Shown here: one piece after another, positions 16,590-24,135 of the stretch
Layout of the letters: every line of letters begins with the position of its first letter
Numbering within the stretch: the stretch's first letter is position 1
Assembly (NCBI GenBank): GCA_041495205.1
Contig: JBGQCF010000005.1
Location: forward strand, 27,773-91,772
From: JAHFRG01 sp041495205
Lineage (GTDB): Bacteria > Pseudomonadota > Gammaproteobacteria > Burkholderiales > JAHFRG01
Direction: 5' to 3'
Length of the DNA: 64,000 nucleotides
Made by a program: the position numbers and the translations under genes
The notes under the pieces: generated by a model
The model's database searches: none
The model's input: only the letters and a program-made list of their open reading frames with translations
What the model was told of the DNA's origin: nothing

Positions 16590-17690
16590 TTAATTCCAGC
16601 GCAATAGAAAAGTATCATCCGCTTGTCGCTCTACCCGTGTACCGAGCTTCATGCCTTCGCGGTTCAGGCACTCGAATAACCAAAGCATGCCCTCCTCGGG
16701 TGCGCGGTTAACGCGGAAGCGGCGAATCTGGGTCGGAGTGGCAGTGAATTGCAGCAGCCTGCCGGTGGAAGCATCCACAACCGGGAAGTACATCAGCGAG
16801 AGATCGGCCCTGTAGCTCTCGTGCCCGCCGATACCTTCGTAGTCATTTAGGAAATCACCGCAGCCGTAAATGATTGGCCTTTCCCGGTAGACTTCGATAC
16901 CCTTTACGTGGTGCGAGGAATGGCCGTGTACCACATCTATTCCAGCGGTGTCGATGAGGCGATGCGCAAATGCGCGCTCTTCGTACGACACATCAAAAAT
17001 CCAATTGCCGCCCCAGTGGATGGAAAACACGGCTATGTCTCCTGCCTTCTTTTCGCTAAATATCCGTCGCGCGATTATGCCCACAGTATGCTCGGAAAAA
17101 TCCTTCAGGAAATTAACGCCGGAACGCTCTTTCGTTGCCGCCCATTCGCCAGCTACACCACTGCTCTCCATTGCAAAGGCGAATACAAGCACCCTTCCCT
17201 TGTTAGCCACCTCGATACGCGCCGGCGCCGCCGCTTCCTCTTGGTTGCGCCCCGCTCCGGCAGTACGCAGGCCTGCTCGGTGCAGTGTATCTAGAGATTC
17301 GGTCAGTCCACTACGCCCCCAGTCCAGCATGTGATTGTTGGCCAATACACAGCAATCGGGTTTTGCGGCGGTGAGGCAAGGTATATTCGCGGGACTCATG
17401 CGGTAATGGATACCCTTTCCTGGCCAGGCGTCTTTGCTTGACGTAACAGAGGTCTCCAAATTGATTATGCGCACATCCGGCCGAACGCGTTCGAACTCCA
17501 TCAAGGCATCGCCCCAAATGTAAGCAAAATCGACAGGCTTCTTGAAAGTTCCGCTAGCGCGCTCGGCCAACTCCACGTAGTCAGTCGCCGAGCGCACGTA
17601 TGGCTCGAAAAGATGCGGCTGGCTTGGGTGCGGCAGTATCTGGTCCACACCCCGACCAGTCATAACGTCGCCACACAGAAATAACATCAT
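16590..17690 (-). CDS. CapA family metallophosphatase-like protein
   Basis: 366 residues of the PGA_cap/CapA family (calcineurin-like fold), related to proteins of poly-gamma-glutamate capsule synthesis. Motifs: LFLCGDVMTGRGVD at the N-terminus, INLETSVT, CVLANNHMLDWG, FSIHWGGNW, VVHGHSSHHVKG and PIIYGCGDFLNDY, covering the usual Asp/Asn/His metal ligands. The start at 17690 (MMLFLCGDV) is preferred over the one at 17732. No capB/capC neighbours, so it is probably not a capsule gene; the function is unknown. It lies downstream of the helix-hairpin-helix gene on the same strand. Confidence 0.85.
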   Translation of the reverse strand: MMLFLCGDVMTGRGVDQILPHPSQPHLFEPYVRSATDYVELAERASGTFKKPVDFAYIWGDALMEFERVRPDVRIINLETSVTSSKDAWPGKGIHYRMSPANIPCLTAAKPDCCVLANNHMLDWGRSGLTESLDTLHRAGLRTAGAGRNQEEAAAPARIEVANKGRVLVFAFAMESSGVAGEWAATKERSGVNFLKDFSEHTVGIIARRIFSEKKAGDIAVFSIHWGGNWIFDVSYEERAFAHRLIDTAGIDVVHGHSSHHVKGIEVYRERPIIYGCGDFLNDYEGIGGHESYRADLSLMYFPVVDASTGRLLQFTATPTQIRRFRVNRAPEEGMLWLFECLNREGMKLGTRVERQADDTFLLRWN

Positions 17691-17834
17691 GGGAACGGGC
17701 GAAATTACTCCGCACTGGCCGCTCGGTGCCACGCCGGGTTGACTTCCGCACTGGAGTTTGATGCTGTATTCGCAGGTTCTTCCACTGCTTCAGCATCCAG
17801 GGCATTCTTCTGAGTGTTTGCGGGCACATTCATG

Positions 17835-18719
17835 TTACGTGGTCGTTCCCTGAGCGTAAAATCCGTGGCATTCCTGCTCACGCCCGCGAACCACCCTCTT
17901 GCCAACCAGCGGCCCACGCGTCTCTGTAACAACGGTGCATTGGCGTTCCACGTGGTCGGTATCATAGAAATAAAGGACAACCCAATCGCGAAGTCTTCCA
18001 AGTTTGTGTGCCAAAGCCGTGTTCGAGTAGAGTGCTGTAAAGTGCCACTCTCCGCGCTCGGTATGAAGTACCGGCAACCAAGCTTCATTCTTGGGGTTGA
18101 ATCGCTTCGGTGTGATTTTAGGCAAATGCCCTGATGCGGCTTTATCACGGTATTCACGGTCTATGTCCAGCAGCGTTTCAACCGGGGGCTCATGAGCCTT
18201 CTCGTTTACGAGACGCGGCCGTCGCGTTCTCACGCGGCCAAGCATTTTATCCAGAATAGCACGCCATGCAGCTGCGCGCCTTGAGCCTATGCCGGGAACG
18301 CTTTCGAGCCTTCCGTCATGGGCGGCTGATTCCAGCTCTTCGAGGGTATCGATATGCAAGGTATCGTGAATTCGCTTGGCTAGCTCCGGCCCCATGCCTG
18401 GGACTGACTGAAACAGGGCCGCAGGGTCGGTGGTTCCACGCAGGCGTTCCAATTGGCCCCACCGTTCTGTAACCAGAATTTCTGCTATCGCAGAGGCAAT
18501 GCCTTTACCAATGCCGGGAAGCGCATCGAGACCTTCAACTCCCTCCGCTCCAAATATGTCGCGCACGCTTCGGGGAAGATGCGCGATCGTATCGGCTGCC
18601 TTGCGATAAGCGTTCACACGGAACGGATTGGCGCCCTGACTGCGAAGGAGATCCGCTGCCTCGCGTAGTTTGTCGGCGATCTGTTGATTCTCCGACCACG
18701 ATGTTTCGGCTTGGGTCAT
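17835..18719 (-). CDS. helix-hairpin-helix DNA-binding protein (PolX-like N-terminal region)
   Basis: 294 residues. The N-terminus (about 8-75) resembles the HHH_8 domain of family X polymerases: NQQIADKLREAADLL and NPFRVNAYRKAADTI. Three helix-hairpin-helix hairpins follow: LPGIGKGIASAI, VPGMGPELAKRI and VPGIGSRRAAAW. There is no polymerase palm (no GG/GS...DxD), so it cannot be a polymerase itself; the C-terminal 120 residues are unassigned. Probably binds DNA, perhaps in repair. A 144-bp gap separates it from the CapA-like gene. Confidence 0.8.
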   Translation of the reverse strand: MTQAETSWSENQQIADKLREAADLLRSQGANPFRVNAYRKAADTIAHLPRSVRDIFGAEGVEGLDALPGIGKGIASAIAEILVTERWGQLERLRGTTDPAALFQSVPGMGPELAKRIHDTLHIDTLEELESAAHDGRLESVPGIGSRRAAAWRAILDKMLGRVRTRRPRLVNEKAHEPPVETLLDIDREYRDKAASGHLPKITPKRFNPKNEAWLPVLHTERGEWHFTALYSNTALAHKLGRLRDWVVLYFYDTDHVERQCTVVTETRGPLVGKRVVRGREQECHGFYAQGTTT

Positions 18720-18754
18720 TCGAGCGACGGGATACTCAGCTAAGTTGTTACATG

Positions 18755-18819
18755 ATTATATTTGTTTTTGTTGCTCCAACGGCCAAATAGTGGTTCGAGG
18801 CGCCAGCCTGAGGTATAAT
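18755..18819. promoter_or_regulatory. divergent -10 elements between the HhH and DUF4124 genes
   Basis: The 174-bp intergenic region has TATAAT on the minus strand (18755-18760, towards the HhH gene) and TATAAT on the plus strand (18814-18819, towards the DUF4124 gene). Each -35 is weak. The two perfect -10 boxes suggest two divergent promoters. Confidence 0.45.
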
Positions 18820-18893
18820 TTCCAAAAGCCTGATACTTCCAGGCAGCCCACTCCTTCAGATTGCGCGCCCGGTCCTCTCGTTAAGCTCCTGCC

Positions 18894-19427
18894 ATGAAAC
18901 GAAACGCTTTACCATTACTGATCTGCCTGCTGCCCGCCGTCGCCCTTGCTCAGACCGTGTACGAATCAAAAGATAAGGAAGGCCCGGTGTTCACGGACAC
19001 ACCGAGTCCAAGCGCCCAGCCGGTCGATCTCCCACCTGCCAACGTCATCGACACCCCGACACTGGCGCAGCAGCAACCCGTCAGCCAGCCTGCTAACCCG
19101 GGCTACACGGCGGTCGCCATTCTTTCACCGCAGGAGCAGGGTACCGTGCATACCAATACTGGTGAGTTTCAAGTCAGCCTCGCTCTCACCCCGGCGCTGC
19201 AGAGCGGCAACGCTATTAGCGTATCCTTAGACGGGACAACGTTGCCCACGCTGCGAAACTCTATGCAGTTCGACATCACGCCCGACGAATGGAAGAGCGC
19301 AGCCAAGGACAATGTTCTGCATGAGCTTGAAGTTGCTGTATTGGACGGTTCGGGCAACACCCTGATCACTGCAGACCCGGTGAAGTTCTATGTACACCGC
19401 GCCTTCATCCGCCGGCAAGAGCGTTGA
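18894..19427 (+). CDS. secreted DUF4124 domain protein
   Basis: 177 residues with a Sec signal peptide (MKRNALPLLICLLPAVALAQ, cleavage likely after ALA). The mature start TVYESKDKEGPVFTDTPSPSAQPVDL is the DUF4124 pattern, found in many beta/gammaproteobacterial periplasmic proteins. A Pro/Gln-rich linker follows, then a beta-rich Ig-like domain (SLALTPALQSGNAISVSLDG). Function unknown; envelope location inferred. It has its own promoter and no operon partner. Confidence 0.85.
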   Translation: MKRNALPLLICLLPAVALAQTVYESKDKEGPVFTDTPSPSAQPVDLPPANVIDTPTLAQQQPVSQPANPGYTAVAILSPQEQGTVHTNTGEFQVSLALTPALQSGNAISVSLDGTTLPTLRNSMQFDITPDEWKSAAKDNVLHELEVAVLDGSGNTLITADPVKFYVHRAFIRRQER

Positions 19428-19514
19428 CAACCGGCGTTAGCGGACTCTGGCGGAGAGCGGGAGCGATGAGACAGGACTTACGGATCGCGGCCAAAAGCTC
19501 GCCATATCGGGGAA

Positions 19515-19787
19515 GCCTCTGGGGTGATTCTCGATGGAATAGCGGCGATTGTGCGGCGAGTCGTCGTCAGCGTCGCTAGGCCCGTATTCTGCGCCGAGGT
19601 TCGTCGGAGACGCTGCCTGGTAGTCGCGACGGGTACTACGAATGGAAAACAACTGGCCCGCCCGTAAGCCCCCCTACTTCTTTACCATGACGGATGGACA
19701 ACCCTTTTTGCTATGGCCGGGATGTGGGATTGCTGTGAACGCGAACGTGACCGGATCGAAACGTTTGCGTTAATAGATGTTGCTAGT
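19515..19787 (+). pseudogene. decayed YedK/HMCES (SRAP) family gene
   Basis: Reading across frames recovers family landmarks in order: RRRCLVVA (about 19605), then after a 1-base shift DGYYEWKTTG, then RKPPYFFTMTDGQPF, then after another shift FAMAGMWD and finally ERERDRIETFALI. SRAP proteins (YedK, human HMCES) protect abasic sites in single-stranded DNA by covalent linkage through Cys2. The N-terminus with the active Cys is missing or unrecognisable and at least two frameshifts separate the blocks, so it is a fossil. It ends 8 bp before the tRNA-Leu gene. Confidence 0.75.
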
Positions 19788-19795
19788 TGCAGATT

Positions 19796-19886
19796 TGGTG
19801 CCCGGAGCCGGAGTCGAACCGGCACGGGCTGGTTAGAGCCCGAGGGATTTTAAGTCCCTTGTGTCTACCAATTCCACCATCCGGGC
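19796..19886 (-). tRNA. tRNA-Leu (UAA)
   Basis: 91 nt including an encoded CCA. Acceptor GCCCGGA pairs with TCCGGGC; the anticodon loop CTTAAAA gives UAA; a long class II variable arm precedes the GGTTCGACTCC T-arm. It is the last tRNA of a Gly-Cys-Leu transcription unit, the same order as glyW-cysT-leuZ behind pgsA in Escherichia coli. Its 3' end marks the boundary of the accessory block. Confidence 0.97.
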
Positions 19887-19941
19887 ATAAAAGTGATTCT
19901 ACTAGACCCTAAGAAGCAAGTTCCGGTGAGCTTAATGACAC

Positions 19942-20012
19942 AAGGGACTACGTCCCTTTTCGTCGCAGCTCAGACTCCTCGCTGCGATCTACCAATTCCA
20001 CCATCCTGGGTA
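19942..20012 (-). pseudogene. tRNA-Leu 5' fragment with nested hairpins
   Basis: The 19-bp segment TCTACCAATTCCACCATCC at 19988-20006 repeats 19864-19882, the 5' region of the intact tRNA-Leu. Next to it on the minus strand are two perfect 7-bp-stem hairpins: 19963-19987 (TCGCAGC/GCTGCGA) and 19942-19958 (AAGGGAC-TAC-GTCCCTT). The latter resembles the anticodon stem of tRNA-Leu. No T-arm is seen. It is a degenerate tRNA copy inside the tRNA operon. Confidence 0.6.
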
Positions 20013-20029
20013 TGAAGCTCAAACTTGTT

Positions 20030-20103
20030 TGGAGGCGGGGGTCGGAATTGAACCGGCGTCCACGGCTTTGCAGGCCGCTGCATGACCACTCTGCCACCCC
20101 GCC
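20030..20103 (-). tRNA. tRNA-Cys (GCA)
   Basis: 74 nt with encoded CCA. GGCGGGG acceptor pairs with CCCCGCC, the anticodon loop CTGCAAA gives GCA, and the T-arm reads GGTTCAATTCC. Second gene of the Gly-Cys-Leu unit. Confidence 0.97.
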
Positions 20104-20208
20104 ACTTTTACGGACATTAAAAACTAAAAAGGAAAACGAAGTTTTAGTGGAGGCCACCTTTCGGGTTATGCCGTAGCTAAAACACTTCATCTTCGTTTCA
20201 TTTGGAAT

Positions 20209-20284
20209 TGGAGCGGGAAACGAGGCTCGAACTCGCGACCTCAACCTTGGCAAGGTTGCGCTCTACCAACTGAGCTATTCCCGC
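20209..20284 (-). tRNA. tRNA-Gly (GCC)
   Basis: 76 nt with encoded CCA. GCGGGAA acceptor, D-arm AGCTCAGTTGGTAGAGC, anticodon loop TTGCCAA (GCC) and T-arm GAGTTCGAGCCTC are all canonical. First gene of the tRNA unit, 10 nt after the inferred transcription start. Confidence 0.98.
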
Positions 20285-20300
20285 AAAAAACTGAGTGTGC

Positions 20301-20328
20301 ATTATAGGAGTCTGCTCACTAAAGTCAA
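20301..20328 (-). promoter_or_regulatory. promoter of the Gly-Cys-Leu tRNA unit
   Basis: TTGACT (20323-20328), a 16-bp spacer and a perfect TATAAT (20301-20306) lie immediately upstream of tRNA-Gly, with the start near 20294. This is the best sigma-70 promoter in the window. Confidence 0.85.
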
Positions 20329-20334
20329 GGATGC

Positions 20335-20928
20335 TCACCCGCGTTTCAACGCCTGCGGCATAGCTTTTTTCAGATAGTAGGCCATTGACCACAAAGTCAA
20401 AATTGCCGCAATGTAAATGCACCAGGTGCCGATCAATTGGGCGTTCAGCATCCACGGCAAAGTATCGTGATAAAGCAGCAGCAAAATTGCGGCCATTTGC
20501 GAAATCGTTTTGATTTTGCCGAGAAAGGACACCGCCACGCTTTTGGCGGCGCCAATTTTTGCCATCCATTCGCGCAGTGCGGAAACTGCGATTTCGCGGC
20601 CGATGATGATGAAAGCGATCAGCACATCCACGCGGCTGCTCCCGTCTTGATTATCTTTGAGCGAGACCAAGATAATCAACGCGGCTACTACCATAAGCTT
20701 GTCGGCGACCGGGTCGAGAAACGCACCAAAAGCCGAGGTTTGGTTGAGCGTGCGCGCGAGATAGCCGTCAAGCCAGTCGCTGATCGCGGCGACGGCAAAA
20801 ATTGCCGTCGCCAGCTGATTTTTATGATGCATGGCCAGCGCGGCATCGGAAAGATAGAAGATCCCGATAAACAGCGGAATCAGAAGAATCCGCAGCCAAG
20901 TGATGAGAATGGGTATGTTGAATGGCAT
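20335..20928 (-). CDS. pgsA: CDP-diacylglycerol--glycerol-3-phosphate 3-phosphatidyltransferase
   Basis: Inner-membrane enzyme making phosphatidylglycerol phosphate. The CDP-alcohol phosphotransferase signature SDWLDGYLARTLNQTSAFGA followed by FLDPVADK is intact. 197 residues with several hydrophobic helices, starting MPFNIPILITWLRI. It follows uvrC by 8 bp and precedes the tRNA unit, the conserved uvrC-pgsA-glyW order. Confidence 0.96.
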   Translation of the reverse strand: MPFNIPILITWLRILLIPLFIGIFYLSDAALAMHHKNQLATAIFAVAAISDWLDGYLARTLNQTSAFGAFLDPVADKLMVVAALIILVSLKDNQDGSSRVDVLIAFIIIGREIAVSALREWMAKIGAAKSVAVSFLGKIKTISQMAAILLLLYHDTLPWMLNAQLIGTWCIYIAAILTLWSMAYYLKKAMPQALKRG

Positions 20929-20936
20929 GGGGTGCG

Positions 20937-22736
20937 CTAATGCAGCTCGCGATAGATAATTTCGGCCAGTTTGCGGCTGATGCCCTCCACCATCGCGAGG
21001 TCGTCCACACTCGCCACAAGCACGCCCCTTAGTCCGCCAAACCGCGCTAGCAGTTTTTGCCGGCGCTTCGCGCCCACACCGTCGATTTTTTCCAGTGAAG
21101 ACGTAACGCGCGCCTTGGCGCGCCTGGCGCGGTGACCCTGAATCGCGAAGCGGTGTGCTTCATCGCGGATATGTTGAATCAGATGCAACCCGACATTGTC
21201 GCCTGCCAATTGTAGCGGTTTTTCATCTCCCGGGAAAATCAGTTGTTCCAAACCCGGCTTGCGTTCTTCGCCTTTTGCCACGCCGATTAAATAAATATCA
21301 TTCAGGCCTAGCTCCGCCAGAATTTCTTTAGCTGCATTCACTTGCCCTTTGCCGCCATCAACCAGTAACAGATCTGGTACTTTGCCCTCGCCCGCCGATA
21401 TTTTACGGTAGCGCCGCGCCAATACTTCGCGCATGGCCGCGACATCATCACCCGGTGTGATGCCTTCGATATTGTAACGGCGGTATTCGCCGCTTTGCAT
21501 GGAAAGATTATCAAACACCACGCACGAACCTATGGTGGCTTCGCCCATGGTGTGGCTGATGTCGAAACATTCGATGCGCTGTACACTCGCGGGCAGTCCC
21601 AGAACTTGCAGCAGGGTCTGCAGCCGCGCTTCCTGTGTAGCCTGACTGCTGTATTTTTGCTCGACGGCGAGAGTCGCGTTTTGCATCGCCATATTGAGCC
21701 AAACGCGCCGTTCCCCAACCGGCCTTGAGAAGATTTGCACTTTATGCCCTGCATAGCCGCTTAACGCTGTTTCCGGCGCGTCTTTGGCTATCGGTTGGTT
21801 GACAATAATGGTTTGAGGAGCTTTGCGGCCTAGATAATGCTGCAGCAGGAATGCTTCCAGCGCGGCCGCCGGCTCATACCCTTCCGCATTCTGCGGGAAA
21901 AAGCTTTTGTCCCCCAGATGCCTGCCGCCCCTTACCATTACCACATTGACACACAGCAATCCAGAGCGGGCAACACAAGCCACGATGTCCGCATCCACCT
22001 CGTTATGGCTGCTCACAAACTGTTTTTCCTGGATTGTGCGCAGCGACTGGATTTGATCGCGATAAAGCGCTGCCATTTCGTATTGCCGCTCATCGGCCGC
22101 ATCCTGCATTTTCTGCGTGAGTATTTGCAAAACTCGGTTTTGTTTGCCCTGCAAAAACAGCAATGCGTTATCCACGTCAGCGCGGTATGTCGCTTCGTCA
22201 ATCAAGTTCACGCAAGGCGCGGTACAGCGCCTGATTTGATATAGCAGGCATGGGCGGGAGCGGTTAGCAAATGCGCTGTCTTCGCAGGTGCGGATGCGGA
22301 AGACTTTCTGCAGCAGCTGAATGCTCTCCCTTACCGCCCAGGCATTCGGGTAAGGGCCGAAGTATCGATTTTTCTTGTCCAGCGCTCCACGGTGAAACCC
22401 GAGGCGTGGGAAGCGGTGCTTGCTTAATACGATATACGGATATGATTTATCATCTCTGAACAATATGTTATATCTTGGAGTTAAACTTTTTATTAAGTTG
22501 TTTTCGAGGAGCAGCGCCTCAGCCTCAGAACGGGTTACCGTGGTCTCGATCTCCGTGACTTGCGATACCATCAACTGGGTGCGCGGAGCAAGCGAGGTTT
22601 TCTGAAAGTACGATGAAACACGCTTTTTAAGGTCACGCGCTTTGCCGGCATAAATCACCTCCCCTGCCGCGTTCAGCATGCGGTACACCCCGGGCAAATG
22701 AGGCAGTCCGGAAATCATTTCCTTGGCGTTAAACAT
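20937..22736 (-). CDS. uvrC: excinuclease ABC subunit C
   Basis: Makes both incisions in nucleotide excision repair. The N-terminal GIY-YIG domain (GVYRMLNAAGEVIYAGKA) is followed by the Cys-rich region RPCLLYQIRRCTAPC, the UVR motif near residue 205, the RNase H-like C-terminal endonuclease (ECFDISHTMGE and LLLVDGGKGQ), and tandem HhH motifs at the end (IDGVGAKRRQKLL). 599 residues, full length. ATG at 22736. Confidence 0.97.
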   Translation of the reverse strand: MFNAKEMISGLPHLPGVYRMLNAAGEVIYAGKARDLKKRVSSYFQKTSLAPRTQLMVSQVTEIETTVTRSEAEALLLENNLIKSLTPRYNILFRDDKSYPYIVLSKHRFPRLGFHRGALDKKNRYFGPYPNAWAVRESIQLLQKVFRIRTCEDSAFANRSRPCLLYQIRRCTAPCVNLIDEATYRADVDNALLFLQGKQNRVLQILTQKMQDAADERQYEMAALYRDQIQSLRTIQEKQFVSSHNEVDADIVACVARSGLLCVNVVMVRGGRHLGDKSFFPQNAEGYEPAAALEAFLLQHYLGRKAPQTIIVNQPIAKDAPETALSGYAGHKVQIFSRPVGERRVWLNMAMQNATLAVEQKYSSQATQEARLQTLLQVLGLPASVQRIECFDISHTMGEATIGSCVVFDNLSMQSGEYRRYNIEGITPGDDVAAMREVLARRYRKISAGEGKVPDLLLVDGGKGQVNAAKEILAELGLNDIYLIGVAKGEERKPGLEQLIFPGDEKPLQLAGDNVGLHLIQHIRDEAHRFAIQGHRARRAKARVTSSLEKIDGVGAKRRQKLLARFGGLRGVLVASVDDLAMVEGISRKLAEIIYRELH

Positions 22737-22818
22737 GCTCTTTAAAACCTAGGCTCAGCTTCATTCATCCAGCGGCTTCTCGGCTATTGCCCAATTTACG
22801 CAGCGAAGCTGCTTAAAA

Positions 22819-23481
22819 TCAGGTTTCCTTTTGCATTAAGAGTTGATGGCTGATGCGGGCAAAGACTGCTTCGAACATTTGCTGGGTCAGGCGTCTGGTC
22901 TGGGTATTATAACGGCTGCAGTGATAGCTATCGTATAAGGTGAGGCCATTTGGCAGAGCATGCACTGAGTCGTGAGCAAACAGGAAATCCTTTATCTTGA
23001 GGCCCAAGGCTTTCAGCACGGCGCGATGCGCAATCGTTCCTAAAGCAAGCACCGCGGAACCTTTATCCATGACTTTAATTTCGCGAGCCAAATATTTGTT
23101 GCAAATTAACATTTCATCATTATTTGGCTTGTTGTTTGGAGGCAGGCATTTGACTGCGTTAGTGACGCGACAGGCAATAAGCTGCAAACCGTCATGGCTG
23201 TCGGTCGAATAGGGCTGATTGGCAAAATCGAAACGGTGCAACGTCTGGTAGAGCAATATTCCGGCGTAATCGCCGGTAAACGGGCGGCCGGTGCGGTTTG
23301 CCCCATGCATTCCCGGCGCTAATCCGACAATCAGCAGTTTTGCGTGCGCGTCGCCAAACGCCGGGACGGGCATTGCGTAATAATCCGGGTAATCGCGCTT
23401 GACTTGATCGAGATAGCGTGCAAGCCGTGGGCAATCCCTGCATTCCAGACAGAAACCGGCATCGGTTGGTTTTCTTTTCAT
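22819..23481 (-). CDS. family 5 uracil-DNA glycosylase (UdgB type)
   Basis: Removes uracil and other deaminated bases from DNA. Motif 1 GLAPGMHGANRTGRPFTGD and motif 2 YHCSRYNTQTRRLT are those of family 5 (UDGb) enzymes, not of family 4 (GEAPG). An N-terminal CLECRDC cysteine cluster and further Cys residues suggest a 4Fe-4S cluster. Start at ATG 23481 (MKRKPTD); a GTG lies at 23487. 220 residues. It is transcribed away from efp. Confidence 0.9.
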   Translation of the reverse strand: MKRKPTDAGFCLECRDCPRLARYLDQVKRDYPDYYAMPVPAFGDAHAKLLIVGLAPGMHGANRTGRPFTGDYAGILLYQTLHRFDFANQPYSTDSHDGLQLIACRVTNAVKCLPPNNKPNNDEMLICNKYLAREIKVMDKGSAVLALGTIAHRAVLKALGLKIKDFLFAHDSVHALPNGLTLYDSYHCSRYNTQTRRLTQQMFEAVFARISHQLLMQKET

Positions 23482-23531
23482 CTTCACTCTATAGTAAAAT
23501 CACTCTTTTTCGAAGGGCGAACGCTAGGCTT

Positions 23532-24098
23532 ATGTCCAAAGTTCTTGCAACCGAAATCAGGGCCGGCAGTCTGATCGAATTTGATAAGCGCGTATGGCGC
23601 GTGCTTAAATGCTATCACGTCCATGTAGGTGGCCGCGGTGGTGCTTTCATGCAGGTGGAAATGAAGGATATAGAAAGCGGTACCAAGCTTAATCAACGCT
23701 TCCGCACCGATGAGAAAGTTGAGCGCGCTTATGTTGAAAGCAGGGAAATGGAATATCTGTATAACGATGGCGGCAGCCTGGTGTTCATGGACAAGGGAAA
23801 TTACGAGCAACTCAGCTTATCTGCAGATTTTCTCGAGGGGCAGGTGCAATACCTGCTGCCTAATACCGGCGTTCAAATGAACTTCCACAATGATCGGGTA
23901 ATCGGCCTGCAACTGCCTCCAAGCGTGGTGCTGACCATTACCGAAACTGAGCCGAACCTGAAAGGCGCGACCGCGACCAGCTCATATAAACCCGCCAAGA
24001 CTGAAACCGGATTGATCGTAATGGTTCCGCCGTTTGTTCTTGAAGGCGAAAAAATAAAGATCAACACCGATTCCGGCGAGTATATCGAAAGAGTATAA
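23532..24098 (+). CDS. efp: elongation factor P
   Basis: Relieves ribosome stalling at proline stretches. 188 residues from the ATG at 23532; the longer frame from 23418 is not needed. Three beta-barrel domains are evident, ending SGEYIERV. The tip of the first-domain loop reads HVGGRGGAF with Arg35 at the position where lysine or arginine is modified in other species. The body (GTKLNQRFRTDEKVERAYVE, TETEPNLKGATATSSYKPA) resembles the alphaproteobacterial type more than the EarP-rhamnosylated type. No epmA/epmB/earP gene is nearby. Confidence 0.95.
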   Translation: MSKVLATEIRAGSLIEFDKRVWRVLKCYHVHVGGRGGAFMQVEMKDIESGTKLNQRFRTDEKVERAYVESREMEYLYNDGGSLVFMDKGNYEQLSLSADFLEGQVQYLLPNTGVQMNFHNDRVIGLQLPPSVVLTITETEPNLKGATATSSYKPAKTETGLIVMVPPFVLEGEKIKINTDSGEYIERV

Positions 24099-24135
24099 CC
24101 TCTTCGATCTTGCACCAAGACGAGTGTCCGCGCGT

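Noticed and set aside
19796..19886. tRNA-Leu as an attachment site with a direct repeat at the far block edge
   Set aside because: I searched 8194-8440 for the tRNA 3' sequence and found no copy, and no integrase gene is in the window.
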